A DNA stretch of 64,000 bases from positions 759,501-823,500 of the forward strand of contig NC_009879.1 in assembly GCF_000014345.1 (NCBI RefSeq), read 5' to 3'. The notes beneath the pieces are model-generated. The model made no database searches and had not been told where the DNA came from. It saw only the letters and a program-made list of their open reading frames with translations. Position 1 is the stretch's first letter; the number at the start of each line of letters is the position of its first letter. The position numbers and the translations under genes are program-made. Shown one piece after another: positions 10,212 to 19,296 of this stretch. This DNA is from Rickettsia canadensis str. McKiel (GTDB taxonomy: Bacteria > Pseudomonadota > Alphaproteobacteria > Rickettsiales > Rickettsiaceae).

Positions 10212-10556
10212 TTATTTTTGCTGCTTCTTGCCATTTTTTGAAAAAATATCAGCAGTATAATGTGTACTTCGAGTAAAACCCATCTGTAAATATTTGCGTA
10301 CTATATCAGCTCCAACAAAATCATTATTCTCTAAGAATTTTAAAAAAATTTCATATATTTTTTTCACTACTTTCTTTAGCAACTTCAGGAGTGTTAAACT
10401 TCCAATAAGGCAAAATTGCATTGTATATGGTTGACAAATTAATACTCTCTGCTCACCTTGACCTACTCTATAAGCTTCAGGGCATTTACGATAATCAATA
10501 TCATTGTTCCATTTATAATTTTTGTTATCAAAATTTAGATAGCTTGGTTTCGCCAT
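10212..10556 (-). CDS. DUF4385 family protein with two compensating frameshifts
   Basis: Small conserved protein of unknown function. The N-terminal part (NDIDYRKCPEAYRVGQGEQ, then VLICQPY) and the C-terminal part (FLENNDFVGADIVRKYLQMG, then FTRSTHY) match DUF4385. Between them (about residues 45-66) the current frame reads nonsense, but the neighbouring frame reads ILPYWKFNTPEV and AKESSEK, which is the expected family sequence. So one shift near the ATGCAATTTT stretch (about 10420) and an opposite shift in a run of seven A/T near 10367 cancel each other. The result is a 114-residue open frame with about 20 wrong residues. Function is doubtful; it may be a pseudogene despite looking intact. 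Confidence 0.6.
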   Translation of the reverse strand: MAKPSYLNFDNKNYKWNNDIDYRKCPEAYRVGQGEQRVLICQPYTMQFCLIGSLTLLKLLKKVVKKIYEIFLKFLENNDFVGADIVRKYLQMGFTRSTHYTADIFSKNGKKQQK

Positions 10557-11229
10557 AACTTATGATATATTTGTCATTAATAATTTATAATTACAAATAC
10601 GAAAACTTTGCACGTACATCATAATAGGAAATTAGCCGATTACATAACACCTAACTTTATATATTACTATGTTATGCGTTACAACTATGAAACATTGTAT
10701 ATAAATGAAAATATAGATTAAATACTGGACATATTGGATAAACATATAGGCAGTTTACCAACTAAAATTTCCAATCAAACAGATTGGAGAGTGAAGCTTT
10801 AATTTTGCAACCCAACCCCCCAATACAGGCAAATAAAGTAAGTGAATGTGGAGGTAAGGCTGTACATTATAACGATGGTATTAAGAATAATTGTATCCAA
10901 TGATAGAGCGTGTTTGCATGATAGGTTGATTTCATGGCATCAAATACGACATATCTTCTAATTCTTGCTCCTTATCAAGCTTACAGAACAAAAGCATAAA
11001 CTCCCGTCTACTAAATTAGAATTTTATTACTGTAGTTAAAAAAGCAAAAAATTTGGAAATTACAGTTATAATTTATACAGTCAACTAATTTTTCAATAAT
11101 GAATTTATATTTCTTTACCATCACAAGAAAATTCCTAATCTCAAGGATTATTATTATAAAATAAACTTATGATAGATTTCTTCACGTTGGGTTTCAATTT
11201 TATCTTTCCATAAAAGTAACACCACACTA
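10557..11229. other. Gene-poor stretch, nothing recognised
   Basis: About 670 bp between the DUF4385 gene and ctaB with no open frame of useful length. A plus-strand piece near 10676-10800 reads about 40 codons before stopping and is not recognised. No repeat arms of the palindromic-element type were seen. Confidence 0.3.
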
Positions 11230-12153
11230 CTATCTCTCGCTGATAGAGAGTATAGTGTTAGTTAAGTACAAAAGTAAAAATATAAAAAACAAATAAAATA
11301 TTGAGTAAACAAAAAGTCTTTTAGCTTGTTTGTTATCAGGGGTATCATAGAATAAAGAACCAGCATAATATAGAAATACTAACCCAAGAATACCAGAAAT
11401 TATTAAATATATAAAATTACTCATTCCGATAAAAAAAGGCATTAGCGAAACAATAAATAATAAAAAGCTGTAAATTAGAATTTGTTTTTTAGCATATAAA
11501 GCTCCTTTTATTGTAGGCATCATCGGTACTTTACAGTTTTTATAATCTTCGTTACAGAATAAAGCGAGAGCCCATGAATGCGGCGGCGTCCAAATCAAGA
11601 TAATTAAAAATAATATAACTGACTGAAGAGATATAGTATTACTTACTGCTGCATAACCTATCACAGGAGGTAATGCTCCTGATACTCCGCCAATAACGAT
11701 ATTTTGTATAGAACGACGCTTTAACCAAATAGTATAAATACAGATATAATAAAAAATAGTGAATAGCAGTAAAAAAGATGCAAGCAGATTAACACATAAA
11801 GCCATAAAAAATACTGCAAAAAATCCCGTTATCAAACCAAAAGATAAAGCCTCATCAGGTTCTATAGCACCTCTGACTATAGGTCTTTTTTGAGTACGTT
11901 TCATTAAGCTATCGATGTCTCTATCATACCACATATTAATTGCCCCTGCACTACCTGCACCAAAAGCTATGCAAACAACTGCAATACTGGCAATAAACGG
12001 ATGCACAGAATAAGGAGCAAGCAACATACCTACAAAACACGTAAAAATTACAAGCGACATTACACGCGGTTTCATAAGTAAAATATAGTCTTTAACAGTA
12101 CTCTGTGAATGATTAATTTTATCTAAATTTATCGACTTTATTAAGGAACTCAT
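11230..12153 (-). CDS. ctaB: Protoheme IX farnesyltransferase (heme O synthase)
   Basis: UbiA-family membrane prenyltransferase that adds a farnesyl group to heme b, giving heme O for cytochrome oxidase. 307 residues with about nine hydrophobic segments. The first Asp-rich motif is [19 protein letters not shown], and the second conserved loop [17 protein letters not shown] follows, both diagnostic of CtaB/COX10. Length is normal. It is divergent from rpsD with about 117 bp between starts. Cytochrome oxidase structural genes are not in the window. Confidence 0.95.
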   Translation of the reverse strand: MSSLIKSINLDKINHSQSTVKDYILLMKPRVMSLVIFTCFVGMLLAPYSVHPFIASIAVVCIAFGAGSAGAINMWYDRDIDSLMKRTQKRPIVRGAIEPDEALSFGLITGFFAVFFMALCVNLLASFLLLFTIFYYICIYTIWLKRRSIQNIVIGGVSGALPPVIGYAAVSNTISLQSVILFLIILIWTPPHSWALALFCNEDYKNCKVPMMPTIKGALYAKKQILIYSFLLFIVSLMPFFIGMSNFIYLIISGILGLVFLYYAGSLFYDTPDNKQAKRLFVYSIFYLFFIFLLLYLTNTILSISER

Positions 12154-12204
12154 ATGAAATATTTTTTAATTGAATATAAAAAGTTTTAGGTTAAAAATCA
12201 ATGA

Positions 12205-12233
12205 TTGACTTTGATGCAAGAAATGTATATTAT
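12205..12233 (+). promoter_or_regulatory. Sigma70-type promoter of rpsD
   Basis: TTGACT (12205-12210), a 17-bp spacer and TATTAT (12228-12233) give a near-consensus promoter. Its expected transcription start is about 30 nt before the rpsD GTG. AAGGA at 12258-12262 is a suitably placed ribosome binding site. Confidence 0.65.
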
Positions 12234-12270
12234 TTTTTTGTAATTCAAATAAAAGTTAAGGATATTATCA

Positions 12271-12888
12271 GTGACAAAAATTGTTCGTTCTAAATATAAA
12301 GCTAGTAGAAGACTTGGAGTAAGTCTATGGGGTGATAGCAAGGATGCTTTCAATATACGAAATTATCGTCCCGGACAACATGGGCAAAATACCATGATTA
12401 AAACTTCAGATTACGGTTTACATTTAAAAGCTAAACAAAGATTAAAGTGCCACTACGGTCGCGTCACTGAAAAACAATTTAGAAATATTTTTGAACTTGC
12501 TCAAAAAATGAAAGGTAATACTGGGGAAAACTTCATTGGTCTACTTGAAAGTAGACTTGATACGGTAGTTTATAGGATGAATATAGCTCCAACTATTTTT
12601 GCTGCAAGACAATTAGTTTCACACGGTCATATTAAATTAAACGGTAAGAAAGCTGATATTGCGAGTATACGCCTAAAGGAAGGCGATGTTGTAGAAGTGA
12701 AAGAATCGATAAAACAGATAGCACTTATTCAAGAATCTATTTTAAAACAAGGTCAAACAACTCCCAATTATTTATCATTTGATGTACCTTCATTAACCGG
12801 TAAATATTTAAGAGTTCCTAATCTTTCTGACGTTCCGTATCCTTTTGAAGCAGAAGTTCATTTAGTAATCGAGTTGTATTCTCGTTAA
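12271..12888 (+). CDS. rpsD: 30S ribosomal protein S4
   Basis: Primary 16S rRNA-binding protein that nucleates assembly of the 30S body. 205 residues, normal length. It starts [16 protein letters not shown], and the S4 RNA-binding domain is at about residues 93-155 ([12 protein letters not shown], then [18 protein letters not shown]). The start codon is GTG, supported by a ribosome binding site 8 nt upstream and a strong promoter. The gene is isolated, as in other Rickettsia, rather than in the alpha operon. A palindromic element follows downstream. Confidence 0.97.
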   Translation: MTKIVRSKYKASRRLGVSLWGDSKDAFNIRNYRPGQHGQNTMIKTSDYGLHLKAKQRLKCHYGRVTEKQFRNIFELAQKMKGNTGENFIGLLESRLDTVVYRMNIAPTIFAARQLVSHGHIKLNGKKADIASIRLKEGDVVEVKESIKQIALIQESILKQGQTTPNYLSFDVPSLTGKYLRVPNLSDVPYPFEAEVHLVIELYSR

Positions 12889-12928
12889 CTGTCTTTACAT
12901 AAGTCCACTACTCTAAGAACGTTTAGAA

Positions 12929-13040
12929 TGTCATTAACGTGAAAGCAGAAATACAGTTAAACATATCAAAACTTGTTTTTTTATATGTTAAATGTACATA
13001 TATTAAGGTTATTTTCTGGATTTCCGCTTTCATAGAATCG
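12929..13040. repeat. Rickettsia palindromic element, degenerate
   Basis: It starts TGTCATTAACGTGAAAGCAG and ends near TTTCCGCTTTCATAGAAT, with AAACTTGTTTTTTT and ATATTAAGGTTATTTTCTGG inside. It shares its internal sequence with the copies at 2384-2523 and 45789-45912, but the arms are worn. The rest of the gap up to 13211 holds only a short A+T-rich inverted repeat near 13159-13180 (AGCCTATAATAAAATAATAGGC). Confidence 0.55.
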
Positions 13041-13211
13041 TTGTACTGAAGACCACGTAACAATGCATTTCAACACTCACTAATAGCAAGTATAAATTAA
13101 ATTTTCATTATAGTCAATCTACCATGCCCCATTTAGTGACAGGTGTGAGAGAGTATAGCCTATAATAAAATAATAGGCGAGACAACTAGTAACATGCTAC
13201 TTGCGTAGCAA

Positions 13212-14390
13212 TCAATTGATTATATGGGAATTTTTTAAGATTGCTTTATAGACTTCAAGATTTTTTCTAAGCATTAGATCAAGGGAAAAATTATTAATTA
13301 CTGTATACCTTGCCGCTTCTTGGATTTTCTTAGCAGTATCGGTACCTAAAATCGAGAAACAATAATCAATTTTCTGTGATAATGCGTCAGCATTATTGTG
13401 TTCTACGTGGAAACCGGTTATATTATTATTTATTGTTTCTACTGCCCCGCCAATATTAGTTGCAATAACAAGCTTCTGCATCGCTTGCCCTTCTATAATA
13501 GTACGACCGAAAGCTTCAGGCTCGATTGAGGGAGAAACAATAATATCAGAAATTCCGTAAAGATTTATTATATCTGAATCGTTACCGAAAATTTGAATTT
13601 TATTTTGAAGTTTTAGATTAGCTATAAGCTCTTTTACTCTATTAGTAAAACTAGGATGTCTAGATATATCACCGACCATTAAACAATAAAAATCTCTATG
13701 TTTTAACTTACTTAATGCTTCTACTAAAACAAGATGCCCTTTCCAGCTTGTCATTCTAGAAGGCATTAATATTATCGGCAAGTTACTCGGTGCATCATAT
13801 TTATCACGACATTTTTTAAGTTTTTCCGGCGTTAAATTTGCCGGATCGAAATAATCACAATTCACTCCACGGTCAATTACTACTATTGTATCTTCATCAA
13901 CTTTATAGTTTTCGAGCAAATGTTGTTTTACAAAATTGGACACAGCAATCACTTTCTCACCTTTTAACATTATGCTATTATAATATTTTTTAAAACTATT
14001 CGGAATATTATAAACCCCATGAAAAGTAGTCAAAAATTTAGCATTTGTCCATTTTGTCGCTAGATATGAACTCCATGCTGGTGCCCTTGATCTTGTATGA
14101 ACTATATCAACATTATATTTTTTAATTATTTCTGCTATTAATCTTGCATTATTTAGAATTACAAAAGGATTTTTACTGCTACTGTTCATTTGAATATGCA
14201 ATATATCTTCCTTATCTAACTCTTTAACTAAAGTACCACCTGCTGAAATTATGATAGGAGTATGACCAAAAATTTTAAGATATTTTGCAACTTCTATAGT
14301 ACCTCTTTCAACCCCTCCCGAAACTAGAGCAGGAACTACTTGCAAAATAGTATATTTATTGTATTTTTTACTTGACTTTAATGAAGGCAT
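13212..14390 (-). CDS. Glycosyltransferase family 4 (GT-B)
   Basis: Retaining GT-B sugar transferase, probably building cell-surface polysaccharide in the cytoplasm. 392 residues. The N-terminal domain has VPALVSGGVERGTIEVA, typical of family 4, and the middle has MPSRMTSWKGHLVLVEAL. The nucleotide-sugar site is in the C-terminal domain (SPSIEPEAFGRTIIEGQAM), with the paired glutamates of the E-x7-E motif. It stands alone, divergent from the alpha/beta hydrolase gene by 31 bp, and is 3 kb from the main polysaccharide operon. Donor and acceptor cannot be told. Confidence 0.88.
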   Translation of the reverse strand: MPSLKSSKKYNKYTILQVVPALVSGGVERGTIEVAKYLKIFGHTPIIISAGGTLVKELDKEDILHIQMNSSSKNPFVILNNARLIAEIIKKYNVDIVHTRSRAPAWSSYLATKWTNAKFLTTFHGVYNIPNSFKKYYNSIMLKGEKVIAVSNFVKQHLLENYKVDEDTIVVIDRGVNCDYFDPANLTPEKLKKCRDKYDAPSNLPIILMPSRMTSWKGHLVLVEALSKLKHRDFYCLMVGDISRHPSFTNRVKELIANLKLQNKIQIFGNDSDIINLYGISDIIVSPSIEPEAFGRTIIEGQAMQKLVIATNIGGAVETINNNITGFHVEHNNADALSQKIDYCFSILGTDTAKKIQEAARYTVINNFSLDLMLRKNLEVYKAILKNSHIIN

Positions 14391-14421
14391 TAAATCTCAA
14401 TCTATTAAATAATTATTTAAA

Positions 14422-15183
14422 ATGCACAAGCTTTATAATAGAACACAAGACAAATTTATTGTCTATAATAATTATAGTATAATTAATACAAATATTCCAT
14501 CTGTAATTTTTTTACACGGCTTGATGTCTAGTATGCAAGCAACTAAAGCTCTTTATTTAATAGATTATTGTAAAAAAAACAATTATAATTTTATTGTTTT
14601 TGATAATTTTGGTCATGGAAATGCATCAGGACGATTTGAGGATCAAACAATTAGTGATTGGTTAGAGGGAATCTCGCTAATTTTAGACAAGTTAGTAGAT
14701 ACAGAGGCAATATTAGTTGGTTCGAGCATGGGAGGATGGCTAGCACTCCTTGCAGCTTTAAGATTTCCTAATAAAATAAAAGGACTTGTGTGTTTAGCTC
14801 CCGCTCTCGATTTTACCGAAGATATTTGGCAAAATATATCGCGCGACGCTCAAAATAAGATGCAAAAAGAGGGAATGCTAGAAGTAAGCAGTAAAAATTG
14901 TGAACATAAATATCCTATTAGCTATAAACTAATAGAAGATGCAAAAAAATATTTACTGCTAACAAAAAATAAAATTGATATAAATATACCGATACATCTA
15001 ATTCATGGTATGTTAGATGACGATGTACCTTATAATATTTCAACACAATTATTAGAAAAAATAGTCAGTAAACAAATAGTATTAAAATTAATTAAGGATG
15101 GTCACCATAATTTATCTAGAGAAGAAGATTTAAAGGTAATCACAAATTCCTTAGAAGAAATAATACGTGACGTTACAAAATAA
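14422..15183 (+). CDS. Alpha/beta hydrolase
   Basis: Serine hydrolase of the alpha/beta fold, 253 residues, without signal peptide. Oxyanion loop HGLMSS at about 32-37. Nucleophile S102 in GSSMGG, acid probably D200 in HGMLDDDVP, histidine at about 228-229 in KDGHHN. The layout resembles short carboxylesterases or peptidases that act on small esters. The substrate is unknown. The start directly follows the divergent glycosyltransferase start. A nested palindromic repeat follows the stop. Confidence 0.88.
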   Translation: MHKLYNRTQDKFIVYNNYSIINTNIPSVIFLHGLMSSMQATKALYLIDYCKKNNYNFIVFDNFGHGNASGRFEDQTISDWLEGISLILDKLVDTEAILVGSSMGGWLALLAALRFPNKIKGLVCLAPALDFTEDIWQNISRDAQNKMQKEGMLEVSSKNCEHKYPISYKLIEDAKKYLLLTKNKIDINIPIHLIHGMLDDDVPYNISTQLLEKIVSKQIVLKLIKDGHHNLSREEDLKVITNSLEEIIRDVTK

Positions 15184-15196
15184 AGATAGATATGCA

Positions 15197-15360
15197 GGCA
15201 TTGTTGCGTGGATCAATTCACCCCTGTTATCTGACGGCTAATCGCGAGATCCAGTTAAAAATACTAAAATTATCAGTACTGTAAGTTGTTTTTATAAACC
15301 CACGTGGTCAAGCGAACTAGGTGAAATACAGTGAGTTTTATTGATCCACACAACAATGCC
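15197..15360. repeat. Nested Rickettsia palindromic element
   Basis: The outer arms GGCATTGTTGCGTGGATCAA (15197-15216) and its near-perfect inverse (15341-15360) enclose an inner part with ATCGCGAGATCCAGTT and CCCACGTGGTCAAG, the hallmarks of the core element found alone elsewhere. 164 bp. It lies between the hydrolase and the DUF2608 gene and codes for nothing. Confidence 0.75.
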
Positions 15361-15410
15361 AGCCCGTAACGACGTGACGTAGAATTTTAAACCATCAATA
15401 AAAAATAAAT

Positions 15411-16175
15411 ATGCATAGCAAAATAAATAAAGTTCATGATTTTAAAGAAGTTATAGAAGCAATAGAGCAAGCCGATAATACTAGCGTCGTGCTTTTTGAT
15501 ATAGACGAAGTAATTGTAATGGATAGTGATGAATCTAGGTTAACACATAACTATAGAAAAAAATTAGTACGCAATATTGAACAAAGACTTACAAAAAAAG
15601 AATGTGAATTATTACTTAGCATTGTTCTTAAAGATAGGAAAGCTAGATTTGTTAGCCAAGATATCTTAACAATATTTGCTCTACTTAAAGAAAAAAATGT
15701 ACCGGCAATGGGTCTTACTAAACTGCCTACCGGAAAATTCGGTGCAATTGAAGATATGATCGAATGGAGAATTCGTGAATTATCCGAATTAAAGGTAAAG
15801 TTTCAAGAGTTTTCACCTTTGAAAGATGAAATAATAATCGAAGATTTTAGTGCAGGCTACGGTAAACCTACACTAAAAGACGGAATAATTTACACTGCAG
15901 AATATGATAAAGGAAGTGTGTTTGAATATGTATTACATAAAATGCATTATTATCCTAAATCAATAATATTTATTGATGATATAGAAGAAAATTTATTATC
16001 ATTACAAGAAACTTGTAAGAAACTAAAAATTAATTATCAAGGATTTGAATTTATGGGTTCTGCTATCGTTCCTGAACCTGTTCTTGATGAACAATTAGAA
16101 AAAATTAGATTTGAAGTTCTAGAAAAAGCATATAAATGGTTAACAGATATAGAGCTTAAAACACTACAAAAGTAA
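15411..16175 (+). CDS. DUF2608 family protein (HAD-like)
   Basis: 254-residue protein of a family of unknown function shared by Rickettsia and other intracellular bacteria. It has HAD-phosphatase features: FDIDEV at residues 29-34 with D30 and D32 as the likely motif I aspartates, and a late acidic motif FIDDIEENL. No clear signal peptide. It is followed by the efflux adaptor gene after only 4 bp, so the two are probably one operon. A broken relative is at 37665-38115. Phosphatase activity is an inference from the motif. Confidence 0.75.
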   Translation: MHSKINKVHDFKEVIEAIEQADNTSVVLFDIDEVIVMDSDESRLTHNYRKKLVRNIEQRLTKKECELLLSIVLKDRKARFVSQDILTIFALLKEKNVPAMGLTKLPTGKFGAIEDMIEWRIRELSELKVKFQEFSPLKDEIIIEDFSAGYGKPTLKDGIIYTAEYDKGSVFEYVLHKMHYYPKSIIFIDDIEENLLSLQETCKKLKINYQGFEFMGSAIVPEPVLDEQLEKIRFEVLEKAYKWLTDIELKTLQK

Positions 16176-16179
16176 TCTC

Positions 16180-17316
16180 ATGTTTATAAAGTTAATTAAT
16201 TTACTTATTTTACTAATTTCATTGTCTGCGATAGCAAATAAAGCATTAACTACAAACATTACCAGTGTAAAAGCGACTAAAGTACAAATTGCCGAGCTTT
16301 ATGACATATTTAATATTGTAGGGCAATGCCAAAATGATAATAGTCATGATTATTATGCTAATGCAACCGGAGTAGTTGAAAAGGTCTCGGCACATCAAGG
16401 AAAAATAGTAAAAAAAGGGGATATATTGCTAGTTATAGATCAAAACATAGCAGAAACTACTAAATCTAGAGCCGCAGCTTTATTAAATACAAAACAAGAA
16501 GATTATAATAGAAAAGAAGCTTTATTTGCTAAAAAATTTGTAAGCAGCGAAGAATATAAAAGATCAAAAAGCGAACTTGAAGATGCAAAATTTAATTATT
16601 CCAAAGCTCTAAAAACATACAACGATATGATAATTACTGCACCCTACTCCGGTCAAATAGGTGTAATTAAGGCTAAAGTCGGTGATGAAATAAAAATTGG
16701 AGATTATCTCTTTAGCATTACCGGAATAGAAAACTCACAAAGTATTTTCATTGAATTACCAGAATCTTTAAGTGGGAAAGTTGGAGTCGATACTGAAGTT
16801 TTAATTGCAGGCAAAATCAAGAGCAAAATCGGAGCAGTATCGCATTACTTATCAGATAACGGTACTATTACTGCTAAAATTATGTTACCGTATGAAGATA
16901 CAGACTTTTTAAATAACGAAACTACTAAAAAGGAATTTGAAGGAAACACTTCACCTCGCACTGCAGCGTACAAAGAAGTACGTGAGGATGCAAGGACCGG
17001 ATTGACGTACAAATTACCTTTAGAAGCGAGTTATTCAAAAAGTCTACTGCATAATAGCTTTGTAGATGTTATGCTCATAATTAATCCGCATAAAAATCTA
17101 ACCGTTCCCGAAAGTTGTATTCAACGAAATAATCAAGGTCATTTTATTTATAAAATAGACGGTGACACATCTAAGCAATTATACGTAAAAATCGGTACAC
17201 GCACAGAAGGTTTAATTGAAATTATCTCAAACGATATTAAGGAAGGCGACTTAGTAGTTACCGAAGGGATGACTAAAATCAGTGATGGATCAAAAGTAAA
17301 AATACTTGAAGAATAA
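16180..17316 (+). CDS. RND-type efflux periplasmic adaptor subunit (HlyD/AcrA family)
   Basis: Membrane fusion protein that would link an inner-membrane RND pump to an outer-membrane channel. 378 residues, with a hydrophobic export signal at residues 1-20. The biotinyl-lipoyl half motifs are visible (YYANATGVVEKVSAHQGKIV, then APYSGQIGVIKAKVGDEI), with a helical hairpin between them at about 95-150. The membrane-proximal domain is at the C-terminus (DLVVTEGMTKISDGSKVKIL). No pump gene is adjacent: the next gene is convergent, with one base between stops. The pump must be encoded elsewhere. Confidence 0.87.
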   Translation: MFIKLINLLILLISLSAIANKALTTNITSVKATKVQIAELYDIFNIVGQCQNDNSHDYYANATGVVEKVSAHQGKIVKKGDILLVIDQNIAETTKSRAAALLNTKQEDYNRKEALFAKKFVSSEEYKRSKSELEDAKFNYSKALKTYNDMIITAPYSGQIGVIKAKVGDEIKIGDYLFSITGIENSQSIFIELPESLSGKVGVDTEVLIAGKIKSKIGAVSHYLSDNGTITAKIMLPYEDTDFLNNETTKKEFEGNTSPRTAAYKEVREDARTGLTYKLPLEASYSKSLLHNSFVDVMLIINPHKNLTVPESCIQRNNQGHFIYKIDGDTSKQLYVKIGTRTEGLIEIISNDIKEGDLVVTEGMTKISDGSKVKILEE

Positions 17317-17317
17317 A

Positions 17318-18358
17318 CTAATTAATTGCTGCTTTTAAAAACTCTTCTACTGAATTGACAGCTATTAAACTCTCATTATTATTTAGAAACCTTCTTACTG
17401 CTCTTGCTATTGACGTAGGGGAATTAGGATCAAATGTCTCTTTTGGGTTTGCTACATCTCTTACATAATCTAATTCAGATGCAATAATAGGTATTTTATA
17501 TTCTGTAGCCTCAATTAAAGGCAAACCTAATGACTCTGACTTTGAAGGGTAAATTAATGCTGAAACTCGTGTATATAAATCTAATACTTCGTTAGAAGGT
17601 ATTTCTCCTAGGTTAATAACATTTAGTTTATATTCTTGTATAGAGTTTTCTAATTTTTTAGCCGCTTCAGGATATAACTCAACATTTACAGTTAAAGCAA
17701 GAGATGGTTTTATGCCTATATCAGCAAGTATTCTCCATGCTTTCAATAAATTAATATGGTTTTTGTGCGATTCCCCACTAGCAGGATAAATAAAATCAAA
17801 TTTTTTAAAATCTGAATTTTTCTTTTTTACCTGATTATTTTGAGGAATAAAAGCTAGTACAGCAATATCAATGTCCTGACTTAAACACTCCTTAGCAACT
17901 CTTAGCATAGAAGGAGTTTGTACTATGTATTTTATATTGTTATATCTAGAACCTAAATGTAACCAAATTTTTTTTAATGATGTTAAAATTGAATATTCAT
18001 TGTTTTTTAAAGGTTCTAATAAAATACGATTTTGTAAAAATACAATTACTTTACCTTTTATAGGAAATAAAGGAGGTAACCCATGAAAACATAACACAAT
18101 ATCATTGATTTTACAATTTTTCTTTAATTCCCATTCGGCTAATAACCGTGATTTAATAAAAATAATATTTTTGATAGCATGAGATAAATCTAATTTCGTT
18201 TTTACTCTTTCATCTAAATATATATGTTTCCAATTATTTGTAAAATCTTTACTATTTAGCAATGCTTTTAATAATATTAAACCGCCCCCTGTATGAATAC
18301 TAGGAGCATAAAATATAAGATTATTTTTTAGTGTTTGTTGAGACGCTTCCTTATCCAT
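17318..18358 (-). CDS. Glycosyltransferase family 4, last gene of the polysaccharide operon
   Basis: GT-B transferase of 346 residues. The C-terminal nucleotide-sugar domain carries DLYTRVSALIYPSKSESLGL, followed by PLIEATEYKIPIIASE, including the paired-glutamate motif. Its start lies inside the end of the upstream family 2 gene (31-nt overlap), which marks it as part of the same minus-strand transcript. The sugar it transfers is unknown. Confidence 0.85.
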   Translation of the reverse strand: MDKEASQQTLKNNLIFYAPSIHTGGGLILLKALLNSKDFTNNWKHIYLDERVKTKLDLSHAIKNIIFIKSRLLAEWELKKNCKINDIVLCFHGLPPLFPIKGKVIVFLQNRILLEPLKNNEYSILTSLKKIWLHLGSRYNNIKYIVQTPSMLRVAKECLSQDIDIAVLAFIPQNNQVKKKNSDFKKFDFIYPASGESHKNHINLLKAWRILADIGIKPSLALTVNVELYPEAAKKLENSIQEYKLNVINLGEIPSNEVLDLYTRVSALIYPSKSESLGLPLIEATEYKIPIIASELDYVRDVANPKETFDPNSPTSIARAVRRFLNNNESLIAVNSVEEFLKAAIN

Positions 18359-19296
18359 CTATATATTTTTGTAATTGTTGTATTGATCCCATGCTCTCTT
18401 ACAGAATATATTATTTCTGTAATTATAAAAACCCAAAATCCTACTATAACTTTCTGCTCTGCCATAGAAAGAGCTAATTTATATGATTTCATGTATCCAT
18501 TTTTCTTTAAAAAAGCAGCAATATGAGATAAAAATTCATTAGTAGACCCTGCTACTTCGATTATTTCTTCTTTTGTTAATTTTTTTAAAAAACCTGACCA
18601 TAAAATTTCATATTCCTCTAATTGATTTAAAGTGGCATTAGTAGTTTGTTCAGAGTGTAGCCGAGACTTTATAAGAACTTCATGGTCAAAATAAACAGGG
18701 GCTACTCGAAAAAGTTTAAACCATAAATCATAATCTTGAGTATATTTTAAAGACTCATCAAATAAACCAATTTTTTGAAAAAATTTGCTAGGAATTAACA
18801 ATGTACAACCATGAATTAAGCCATACAAAAGTGGAAATAGTGAAATGTCTAATTTTTTTTTTGAATATCTTTGATCTAGTTTTACAAAATATAAAGAACG
18901 TGATTTTTTGTCAATTAGTTCATAACCACAATAAACAACAGTATCTTTATTATCTAATTTACTTAATATATTAACTTGATGTTCAATTTTATTAGGTAAA
19001 TATACATCGTCATGACTGAGCCATGAAAAATATTCTCCTTGCATATTTTTTATACCGTAATTTAAGGCTGAACCACACCCACCGTTCTCTTTATACAAAT
19101 AACGTATTTTGTCCCCGTACGATAATGCAATAGCTTCTGTTTTTCCATTGTCTTTTGAACCATCATTAACAACAATAATTTCAATATTTTTGTAAGTTTG
19201 AGCTAAAGCACTATCTATAGCTTCACGCATATAGTTAGCACCATTATATACAGGAATTAGGATGGAAACTAGAGGAGTGTATACGTTTTGTTTCAT
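18328..19296 (-). CDS. Glycosyltransferase family 2 (GT-A)
   Basis: Inverting GT-A transferase of 322 residues. The family 2 start VSILIPVYNGANYMREAIDS is at residues 10-29, then NDGSKD, and the metal-binding SHDD at about 94-97. A C-terminal helical stretch (about 285-300) could lie on the membrane. It ends 31 nt inside the next gene and begins right after the preceding one (0 bp gap), so it sits in a tightly packed operon. Confidence 0.88.
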   Translation of the reverse strand: MKQNVYTPLVSILIPVYNGANYMREAIDSALAQTYKNIEIIVVNDGSKDNGKTEAIALSYGDKIRYLYKENGGCGSALNYGIKNMQGEYFSWLSHDDVYLPNKIEHQVNILSKLDNKDTVVYCGYELIDKKSRSLYFVKLDQRYSKKKLDISLFPLLYGLIHGCTLLIPSKFFQKIGLFDESLKYTQDYDLWFKLFRVAPVYFDHEVLIKSRLHSEQTTNATLNQLEEYEILWSGFLKKLTKEEIIEVAGSTNEFLSHIAAFLKKNGYMKSYKLALSMAEQKVIVGFWVFIITEIIYSVREHGINTTITKIYRWIRKRLNKH

